Positions 45,641 through 64,000 of a DNA stretch of 64,000 nt are shown here, piece after piece. Where the stretch lies: assembly GCA_963669155.1 (NCBI GenBank), contig OZ022585.1, positions 4,747,024 to 4,811,023 on the forward strand, in the 5' to 3' direction. The notes beneath the pieces are model-generated. The model did not search any database, had not been told where the DNA came from, and saw only the letters and a list, made by a program, of their open reading frames with translations. Position 1 is the stretch's first letter. Each line of letters opens with the position of its first letter. The stretch is from Arbacia lixula (Eukaryota > Echinodermata > Echinoidea > Arbacioida > Arbaciidae). A program made the position numbers and the translations under genes.

Positions 45641-48130
45641 TTTCTGACAGAATTGTAGATTTATTGTGGTAGATTTATACATCAGTTCATGTGCATGTTT
45701 TCTCATAGGCAATATTTTACATTTTTTCTTTGGTGGGTGGTCAGCAAAGCAAGGACGGTTAGAGCACAACACACAGATGGATGACAGCGATGACATTGCA
45801 AACACTCTCATACATGATGCAGTGGCAGTATTGTTTAGGTCCTTCCGAAATAAAGAACTTGAATAGATAATATATGGGCATAAAACTGAAGGTATTTATG
45901 ACCAATGCTTAGGAAGAATGCTTCCTTATTCTCCCTGCATCTACATAATGATTGCATATTTCATTTTAACCAGCTGCCCATAATCTATCTCATATTGGAT
46001 GTGAATGGATATATGGAAAGGCAAACATTCAAACATAATTTTTCTTTCTCCAAGAAACAATTAGTATTTTCCCCCAATTTTTATTGACATCCTAACACCC
46101 TACCTCGTTTATGCTACATGTACATGCTACTGCATTTACCAGTACACATTTTTAGATCATGATTTTGTTTTTTTATAATTGATGTACATGTATTCTATTT
46201 ATTAATTTTCAGCAGAAGTCCTCTTGTATTATGTTTGGTAAATTGAGGACTTCTTCTAAATTAATGCTTGCATGCAGAAGTGTATTACCATCAATAACTC
46301 ATGTAAAGAAATTAAAAACATGAGAACATATCAAATCTTCAGAGTTGAATTAGCATGTGAAATCACGGCCACCTGACGAAGTTAACACTTGCCTCTTAAG
46401 ATATCTTTGTATCATTCAAGCATTCATAACTCTCTTTTAATCAATCTGACTTTTTAATCTGACTTTTTAATATGTAATCTTCTATACATTGTATCACAAT
46501 GATGCAATTCAATATTTATTTTATTTTCTTCTTTTTATCTTTTCTCTCTGTGTGTCCATTGGGTGGGGGGGGGCTTACGGTACATAAGATATGGCATTTG
46601 TAACAGGGATAGATATTTATACAGTACATGTTTTCAATAAACATTATCTTTTATGAAAAACTGTTAATATGACAGATCATCTTCATTCATTTTCTTCTCT
46701 TTCTTCTCGATTCTTTTGCCTTCTACTCTTCATTTTGAAATGTATAAACATTGCCCCCATGTTTTTCTGTCACACTATTACCCTGGAAAAAATGTTGCTC
46801 TATGAATGTTTTCTGTAGTACATTTTATGAAAGTACAGCGAAATAAGATGGAGAGGGGGGGGGGGGGGGAGGAGGGGGTTTGAAAAGGGGAAAAGGGAAG
46901 GAGAATAAAGTGAGAGTGTGTACAAAGGATAAAGTGAAAGATGAAGAGATGAGGATAGAAAAGACAACTGGGGCTTGCTGTATACAGATACATGTACTAT
47001 CACAGAACAAACATTTCATATATACCTAGTGGCTTGTTCATTCAAAAGTTAATTCGGTTGGTTGATCTGAACATTTGCTGCATTTATCCAAATGGTAGTT
47101 AATGAAACAAACTTTTTTATGCCATTACGGGATTAGAACCACAAGTATGTGGTTTGTGGCTTTGATTTTGGGGGTATCAACTATCAAAAATAATACAAGA
47201 TGCATCGCATGAAAGAGCACCAATATCTGCACAAGATAAATCCTTTTTTTGCATTTATGATATGCGTTTCTTTTTTTCTTTAAACAAATAGTATTGCCAA
47301 TTTAAAATCCTAATAATGTTTTGCTTATCCTCTGCCAGACCAATGGGAATGGTATGTATTACCACTGCAAAAATGGAGCAAAAAGATTGAGTAAAGAAAG
47401 TATGGCTTGGTAACATTTTTCGGACCATCAATCCCTGTTTCATTTCTGCATTAACAAACCCTATTTCACATTTGGATTAATGTTACACTCTTAAAATGAA
47501 GAAACATTCGTGATAATAATGTCTTCTAGATCAATACATGTAATAATTATTGGTTATCATTGATACACTCTCTTCCCCTCACTCTCTATCTCTATCCATC
47601 TCCTTCTCTCTCCCTCATCTCATAATGGAACTGGTTTGAATAATTGTTTTAAATACAAATAAAAACAAATACTCAAATGTCAATCTACCATACATGTATA
47701 ACAGCTTTCATTATACATATCACATATTTTATTGTCTACATAAATAAAGTAAAAATGGGAAGTGTACTGACAAATATCAAATATGCCCTCCTTACCTGCG
47801 CAAATGCATTACATGTACATGTACTGTACTTGAGGAGTTTGATGGGCTACCCACGTAAGGTGTATTATGTATACACCCTTGCATCAGTTTGCCAACAAAA
47901 AAAAAGGTGTTGATTCAACATTTCAGGGTTATCAATGAAGAGATTCAAACAATATCAAATTTTTGAATTTACTTTTTAAGACTGTGCACATAAAAGCAGA
48001 CAGGCATAAGAACACATTGACAAAAGTTGATGCAAATCAGTTATGAATTTGAGAAGAACTAGCCATACTAACTTTCACTAGCAAATCACTGCTTCATTCA
48101 CTAACAGTATATTATCCCAGTGCATTATTT
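45641..48130. other. Intergenic DNA without recognised genes
   Basis: AT-rich. A G-run (46854-46870) and (CT)-rich patches are the only evident low-complexity features. Confidence 0.5.
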
Positions 48131-48493
48131 CTCTACTGGGCTATTATTCATCAAAACCTTCACAATGTAATTGTTATCAATCTTCTTGCCAATGGTCTTA
48201 AATTCATGTATTGTCTATTTTAGAAGCTTGCTGAAAGTTATTTGCATTCAAATGATCTACATTTGGAGTAATGAGTGATTAAATCACAAATCCTCAAAAT
48301 GTTCAGCCCAAACATTTTGAGGATTTAATCATTGATAATTAATTACTCCATATGTGGATCATTTGAGGACAAATAACTTTCAGCAAGCTTCTAAAATGGA
48401 CAATACATGAATTTAAGACCATTGGCAAGAAGATTGCCAACAATTACATTTTGCAGGCTTTTTTGCCTTCCCAGTACAGTATATGCCCTTTAA
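48131..48493. mobile_element. Family 1 palindromic MITE, copy 6 (left end decayed)
   Basis: The left tip has lost the TTAAAGGG terminus; the rest from CTTCACAATGTAATTG to CAGTATATGCCCTTTAA is intact and palindromic. Confidence 0.85.
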
Positions 48494-48905
48494 TAACAAT
48501 AAAGCAATGCCCAACGTAATGAAGTGCAGTACCGGTTAGTTCTGCATTATTTCAATTTTGACAACCTCTTTCCATACATAGATAAAAAGATAACCATGTA
48601 AAGAATTACATCATCATTCAAAATAATTATGTCTAATTTTAATGACTTTAAGTCAAAATTCTTCCTATGTAAATAGATATAATTTGTTATACAATATATT
48701 TCCTTCTTACAAAATTATTATACACTGCTGCTTCACACATGGTTATAAAAAGATACGTGTTTGGAAATGCTTCGTTTTAATTTTTTCATCTATGAAATTA
48801 AACTTGTTACAGATAATAAACTAGCCTAACAGGTTGGAACACGCAATACATCTTTAAAGCTCTTTATGGACTCTATATTTTATCAGACACACACACTGTA
48901 CAGGA

Positions 48906-49069
48906 GGGCGTTTCATGATTGTTGTCAGCACTGACTAAATGGTCAGTGCTGACAACTTCAGTGATATCATCAGTTTTGATTGGCTGAGAGGCACTAGCCT
49001 CTGACTGTTACTATTGTAACTGTCGGAGAAAGAGCTCTTGTCAGACGAAAAATGTTGATGAAACGCCCT
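48906..49069 (+). mobile_element. 164-bp MITE with GGGCGTTTCATGA ends, copy 1
   Basis: Ends GGGCGTTTCATGA and TGATGAAACGCCCT. Near the left end is a strong hairpin, GTCAGCACTGAC and GTCAGTGCTGAC separated by TAAATG. The second copy at 63291-63454 is the same length in the opposite orientation. Confidence 0.8.
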
Positions 49070-49148
49070 CCAGGACGAGTGTGTACATGGACTATGGAAA
49101 GCCATTTTACACTCACGTTGCAGTTGAGAGCTGCACAGCATGGGCAAA

Positions 49149-49478
49149 GAGGTTGTGTACGCAATGATTTGGCCTCAAAATTACGATAAAAGCACATAGT
49201 TGCCTCACTAAACCCTAATATCAGCCAATGAGGTTGTGTATGCAATGATTTGGCATCAAAATTACGATAAAATCACAAAGTTGCCTCACTAAACCCTACA
49301 ATCAGCCAATGAGGTTGTGTATGCAATGATTTGGCATCAAAATTACGATAAAATCACATAGTTGCCTCACTAAACCCTACAATCAGCCAATGAGGTTGTG
49401 TATGCAATGATTTGGCCTCAAAATTACGATAAAATCACATAGTTACCTCACTAAACCCTACAATCAGCCAATGGGAGT
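49149..49478 (+). repeat. Four-copy tandem repeat, 81-bp unit
   Basis: AGGTTGTGTATGCAATGATT starts units at 49149 (with one variant base), 49231, 49312 and 49393. Each ends AACCCTACAATCAGCCAATG or a close variant. Units are nearly identical, so the expansion is recent. Confidence 0.92.
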
Positions 49479-50028
49479 CGGACCTGTCTTTTCACGTCAT
49501 GTTGACAGTGGAAGCGTGAGTGCAAAACTCTCACACTCAAACTCAATCAAAACAACAGAAGTACAATAGAACAGTAGCTCTGACTATAGTCCGACAATAG
49601 TCAGAGGTACCGACTTAAAGCTACGCTGTTCATCGCATAACTCATTCTATTGTACGATCATAGCCTGCTAAGCTGGCTGAGTCCAGACATGAGTTCTTTC
49701 TTTTTTAATAAACTGAATATGTTATAATATTTGAGGAAAAATGAAAGACGCTTTACTACGACACAACTTGCTGACATTAATCAAGTCTTATTCACATGTA
49801 GAGAAGGCAGGTGAACAATGTGACGTCCCCACACTGCAGTGATCATAGTCTCGCTCACTCTATGGCATAATCGAAAGCTCACTAATGACTTGTAGCAGAC
49901 AACTTGAAGGAATCTATTTCCCTGTTTCACTTAGATGTGTGAAAGTTATGCACAACTTTACAAACGGCTGGTGACCAGTTTCTGCGCTTAATGAGATTTG
50001 CTTCTGTTGGAAGTGAATTTCCTACATA

Positions 50029-51727
<1,699 letters not shown>

Positions 51728-51944
51728 TAGCTAATTAAATTTCACAAATTATAAGCTTTGCATTCAGATGCTTGTTATCAACAAAAATTTTAATCTACAA
51801 AGATCAGATTTCAACTTAGGCTCATTGGAATCAAAATCATTGAGAATTTGATTTGGCACCCCAGAACAGGTCACCAGTCGTGCATAAAGTTGTGCATTAA
51901 GCTGTGTGCAACTTTAGCACATCTTGGTGAAACATCCCCCAGGG

Positions 51945-52655
51945 CTAGCTAGCTAGCTATCTTGGTTGTTCTGTTGGCCTACAATCTGTATGAAATCTGG
52001 GCGTCGTGCTGTACACGAAAAAATATTGCATGGCCCTTCACAGCGAAGCAGTAATATATGTGGTATACAAACACATAGGATTGGCTTTACGAGGGGTACT
52101 CAATTCAATCGATGCTTGAGATTTTTCAATCCCCAAATTGAACCCGACCTATTGTTATACATCATAATCGAGCAGCAATATTTCTGCAACAATTCACGTC
52201 TTTGCAATAATGCAACTTACATTGATTTATTCACACATCCTTCATAGTTATTCTTTTAGCCGATAAAATCTGTTGACAATCACACATGATAACCGAGTGT
52301 GATTAGGATTTGTTTATTTGCTGATGATTGTACAGCTCTGCGGAGCAGCTCCATTGTTAGTCAATGTGTGAAAATGGTATAGCATTTTACTTTCAACGAG
52401 AATAATTCATGGTAAGAAATCTGAGCAAATATAATCACTCTGTACGCAGCCATAGATGCACAGAAGACAGGCCCAAGTCTCTTGCAGTACGATAGTATGC
52501 TACAATGCTCCGAGTTGCATAAACTCCCTGCCAATCTGTAGTAACCAGGGTGCCTTCTCCAGATTGCCAAAAAGAAAAGAGTCTGTGACTGGCCATGTAT
52601 GCAGAAACAAGGGAAATAGCTCTTGAAGTCCAATGCTAGATGCCTGGCCTTGCTT
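51945..52655. other. VTA1 3'UTR side of the intergenic region
   Basis: No gene recognised. A minus-strand AATAAA at 52318-52313, about 340 bases beyond the VTA1 stop, is the best poly(A) candidate for that gene. Confidence 0.4.
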
Positions 52656-60015
<7,360 letters not shown>

Positions 60016-60560
60016 TTTGGACTTGGGCCCTGTTCCGTTTCTGAATTTGGAACTGACGATAATATTATTAATAGCGCCCGTCAATCAAAATGATGACAAA
60101 TTGTGTTCCGAAAAGAACGTGAACTTAGCTTAGGCTATATTGACATATATTGCGAATGGATTGTTTAGCGACAAGAAATTATTACGTTTATTTTGTTTTA
60201 TGTAATTTCTTGAAATATGGGATGAAATAATATAGGGTTTCGGGAAACCCGCCCCAGCTGCTGGTAAACACATGCACTAAAACAAAAATGCTGCACACAA
60301 ATAAAAATGCGTTAGTCTTGTTAACATCACTCGTTTGTGGTGTAACAAGGTCAATGTTAGATTTGAATTCCCAACTGCATTCCATTTCCCATCAAGTCCA
60401 AGAATCTATATACATTTAGTTAGATATCCCAGTTCATTTCTTTGAGTCTTAATTTCGGTCAAGTATTCCGTCCGTCCCTCGGTCTCCCGGCCTCCTCTCC
60501 CACCTCATATTTTCTCTCGCAAAGAAACTAAGATAGTACGAGAACATTACTATACTAAAC

Positions 60561-60595
60561 ACACAAAAAAAGTAAGCCCCCCCCCCCCCCCCCCC

Positions 60596-60627
<32 letters not shown>

Positions 60628-61326
60628 GCAAAATAGCATAACTTTTGATCGAAAAGGTTTTGGGCAAAATAATTTGGCAGAACTTATTGACTAACTTCTG
60701 CATTAAAATCACATTAATCCAATTAGTCATGCATGAGTGGGCAAATTTTAGAGGCAAAAATGTCACTTTTCAAAAGTCACAAGGGTAATTTTGGGATTCC
60801 GTGATATGAATTTTTGATGAATTTCATTTCTGGTCCATAATTTATGTCCTTTCATTGTTTATCATCCATCTCTCAATGCACTAACACCTATCCCGACACT
60901 TAACCCATTGTTCTGATTGAGTGAGCACCGATTAACAAATACTCATCCCTCTTGCATTGAAACTTTTAAAAGCCCTTTATTTTTGTGAAAGAAAATAAAA
61001 CATGACCTATTATGTAAAACATAACAAGTTATTTTCGTGTCATGATTGAGTGAATACACTTTAAAAATCGCACAAGAAATGCCAAAATGTACTGTTAAAA
61101 CGACATAAACAATTACCCTTGTGACTTTTGAAAAGTGCAATTTTTCCTTTAAAATTTGTCCACTCATTTATGACTGATTGGATTAATGTGATTTTCACAC
61201 AGCATTTAGTCAATAAGTTAAGGAACAATCCTGCCAAATTATTTTGCCCAAAATCTCTCCGATAAAAGGTTGAGCTACTGGGGGGGAGGGGGGGGGGCGG
61301 GGGAGACTTACTTATTTTTGTTGTGT
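60561..61326. mobile_element. Foldback element with arms of about 250 bp
   Basis: Left ACACAAAAAAAGTAAG then a C tract and an A tract; right a G tract then GACTTACTTATTTTTGTTGTGT. Inner arms pair GGGCAAAATAATTTGGCAG with CTGCCAAATTATTTTGCCC, and CAAAAGTCACAAGGGTAATT with its complement. Single arm at 23597-23868. No coding frame. It begins 546 bases upstream of the VTA1 start. Confidence 0.75.
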
Positions 61327-62043
61327 CCGGGCCTATTGAGTAATTACATAACAGGCCGAGTGCAAAATTAATACGGCGTCATTGGATCATAGGCCTTATA
61401 TGGTTGAGAAGAACTATATTATTTCTTACCCTGACATTGAAAATCGCTCACCGTGACAATTACTCTTTGAATTTGGAGAAACATATAGGTTTGCGTTCAA
61501 TGGCAAATTTGAAAGTCTTTTGAACCAAAAGCGCATTGCATCAATGATGTACGTTGGCCATTGCCATTTTTACAATTGATTGCAAACCTTTATGTTACGG
61601 AGCCCATGTCATGGTAAATTTACAACAAGTATTTTTTCCTTTTTCTTTCAAGTGTTGGGTACTGTTTGGTGCGAGTATCTTTGCCTATGCAGATGGGAAA
61701 TTATTTGACTCACGAAATGATTATGAAAGTGCGCTGAAATACATTTGAATATAACAAGAAAAGCCATGCGTTATTGCATTCACATGTATCTTGTCATTCA
61801 GATTCAATGGATGGAATGCACTTTGAATCTATTAGTTGTTGCTACTCAGACAAGCCTTGGACAAGCTTTGGGGTTCCCATTGGTAACGTATTGTGTGAAT
61901 TGCGTGAATAAAATATTTTATTTACGCCGTTGGCATTTATGGCAATTTGACATTTTATACGTCGTTTTTTCCCCTTTTTTTCAGTAAACCCGACTTCAGA
62001 ATACCGGCCATGCATGGGGTCTAACTTTTCTCCTGTATATCGT
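61327..62043. other. Intergenic DNA, nothing recognised
   Basis: Short open frames without similarity or splice context. Confidence 0.5.
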
Positions 62044-62240
62044 TAATAAAATAAAAAGTCCACCCCGTGGTTAAGTTGGTTTCAATAACTTAGAAGAAAC
62101 ATGAAAGAAACTAAGTGAAGTTTTGATGAAAAATCCGGCCGTCAGAGGATATATTAAGAAAGCTACGATTTATAAAAAGAAATATACTTTTGTGACGTCA
62201 CATGCGAGATGCTCTGTACTATATGTTGTGGAAAAGTTTC
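62044..62240 (+). repeat. Family 2 MITE, left-part fragment
   Basis: AAAAAGTCCACCCCGTGGTT, then GTTTCAATAACTTAGAAG and TTGTGACGTCACATGCGAGA match the family 2 left half; no right end follows. Confidence 0.65.
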
Positions 62241-62727
62241 ATTTTTCAAAATGATCTATCATATTACGTATTTCCTGTGTTTCTTGGAGACCAGTGTCTG
62301 CAAATGTCCGTACAGAATCGATATGTATGTTCTCCTTATATTCAACTTCAAACACAACGTTTGCAATCTTTTTGATAAAATAGATTACCCTTATTTTCTA
62401 TCGACTAGGCCTTCATGATAACTGTATAGCTCTCATTGTTTAACTGAATGAACTGGGATTGACATGCACAAGTGATTGATTGAACTAAGGCAAAACAAAT
62501 CTTTGTACCTTTGCGTATCAAAATACTTGCAAGTTTATGATCTAGCGGTATAAGGCTGCAAATATATTTACAGACCTCTGATAGAAAAAAGTGTATCCAC
62601 ACGATTTGCTCGAAATAGTAACGACGATAGTTGGATTATGCTCTGAAGGTGGAAACAAAGATAAACACCACATAGGCCTTGGTTTACCCCTATACCCTAG
62701 TAATATGTCGGTGCAAATGAAAAATAA

Positions 62728-62835
62728 TCAGTGGAAATGAAAGATATTTGATTTTAAAGTTTCGATTTTGTGACGTCACATACGAGGTGCTCTCCCATAT
62801 GTTGTGTACTACTTTTTCCATAAAATTGCCTATTT
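62728..62835 (+). repeat. Family 2 MITE, internal fragment
   Basis: GATTTTGTGACGTCACATAC then GAGGTGCTCTCCCATATGTT, collinear with the same region of the 62044-62240 fragment. Confidence 0.65.
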
Positions 62836-63290
62836 TCTGTTCTTTGATGAAGGAATACATTCTGTTCATATCGATATGACTTGTATAAATTATGTAAAAA
62901 CATAAAACAAACGCACAGGATTCCTATTACGTGTATGTCTACGGAGGATGGTACCTTGAAGAGCGCCATCAATCTAACAACAACAAAGCATGCATGCCTC
63001 TACATTACTATCGGTCACATCCATAGTACACTAACAGTAACACTGCTGTACTGCACACTCACCGCCGCCAAAACTGAGCAGAGAATATTCTGAGCAGAGC
63101 CGCTAAAAGGCGCTAACGTCCGATCATCTTGGTTCATTTCTCGTAAGTAGAAAAATAGAAACACTTTTTACTGTAATGGAGTGCATCTTTGCCAACTGTG
63201 GCAGATGAAGTGGCAATAAAAGCGACCCAAATCACTGTTAGAAGGTCGCGTAGGATGGAATGAATAAACTCCGCGAATAGCAGAACCGGG
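62836..63290. other. Intergenic DNA, nothing recognised
   Basis: No convincing gene or repeat. Confidence 0.45.
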
Positions 63291-63454
63291 GGGCATTTCA
63301 TCAACATTTCTCGTCCGACAAGTTGTCTTTCTCCGACAGTTACCATAGTAATAGTCAGAGGCTAGAGCCTCTCAGCCAATCAAAGCTGAGGATATCACTG
63401 AAAATGTCAGCACCGACTATTTAGTCAGTGCTGACAACTTTCATGAAATGCCCT
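63291..63454 (-). mobile_element. 164-bp MITE, copy 2 (inverted relative to 48906-49069)
   Basis: GGGCATTTCATCAACATTTC to TTTCATGAAATGCCCT, with the same GTCAGCAC hairpin near its right end. Confidence 0.8.
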
Positions 63455-63551
63455 ACCATGCTACAGAAGTGCACATGATCATGATTCAACTAACAAGTAA
63501 CATGGTGACGCTTTTCCCCTCTCATTCTCAATTTTAAAAACAGTATCATAA

Positions 63552-64000
63552 GTGGTCCACAAACCGGCCCCTACCCTTGAAACCGGCCCCCGCGTATTTC
63601 TGCGCAGTGCGCGTTATCGAAGGTTGGATGCGCAATTTTTTTATGTATTTACGCATTAGTAAACCGAATGCAAGATTTTCGGAAGCAAAATTAGACAAAA
63701 TTTGCACTTATTTGGCAATTGCACATTTTCGTTCGAAACATCTCCGTTTTTCAACTTGCGTTCGTACTTCCGTGATTTTCTCGTCGATCGCCGAAACTTT
63801 CCTGTCATTTTTTCACTGCACTGGAAAGAGCATGATCGAGACGCAATACTGGTGAAATGTCGGCACTGTACTCGTCGGATTGACGGAGATATCGCACATT
63901 ATCGGTAGGGGCCGGTTTCAAGGTTCAGTGATGTGAATGTGCGACGATTTATCGAGCGATATTCGAAGCGCAATTTCTCCGAAATTTTATCGTTAATCTT
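63552..64000 (-). repeat. GGCC-rich dispersed repeat, right copy (uninterrupted, runs off window)
   Basis: Reverse complement of 404-818 plus 1782-1830. Carries CAAACCGGCCCCTACCC and GGTAGGGGCCGGTTTC. No hAT-like insertion at the site equivalent to 818/1782. Its far end lies beyond the window. Confidence 0.75.

Noticed and set aside
49149-49478. CRISPR-like array
   Set aside because: The 81-bp units are contiguous with no unique spacers, and the genome is clearly eukaryotic.

Overview
The window looks like genomic DNA from an invertebrate deuterostome, most likely an echinoderm of sea-urchin type. The evidence is four spliced genes with animal protein signatures, short GT-AG exons in long AT-rich introns, many microsatellites and a dense load of short non-autonomous DNA transposons. 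No bacterial, organellar or CRISPR features are present, and I recognised no retroviral, LTR or Polinton signature. The phylum call is inference from style and repeat content.

Layout. 1-3.2 kb: a GGCC-rich dispersed repeat interrupted by an hAT-like insertion with an 8-bp target duplication and telomere-like TTAGGG runs. 3.2-22.2 kb (minus): a complete 8-exon AGPAT3/4-type lysophosphatidate acyltransferase of 380 residues, with a non-coding first exon near 22.9-23.1 kb. Its introns hold a large minisatellite element, a tRNA-like sequence, a broken P2RX7-C-like exon and many MITEs. 23-37 kb (plus): CCDC174, head to head with AGPAT and complete except for its short first coding exon. 41.5-45.0 kb (plus): ashwin (C2orf49), complete in four exons. 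45-52.5 kb: intergenic DNA with a structurally whole Tc1 transposon nested in an older palindromic element. 52.6-60.0 kb (minus): VTA1/LIP5, complete in seven exons and 308 residues. 60-64 kb: a foldback element, MITE fragments, and an inverted second copy of the repeat seen at the left end.

The four host genes are housekeeping genes with different jobs: phosphatidate synthesis in the ER, a nuclear exon-junction-associated protein, a tRNA-ligase-complex subunit, and ESCRT-III/VPS4 disassembly. Nothing suggests they form one pathway. The organising feature of the window is its repeats. Eight copies of a TTAA-flanked, roughly 370-bp near-perfect palindrome sit mostly inside introns. Two families combine internal minisatellites with a terminal hairpin carrying the same ACTTCGT apex. 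Several nested insertions can be read exactly because an uninterrupted copy exists elsewhere in the window.

All exon models were built by eye from reading frame, splice sites and remembered family sequences; no search was run.
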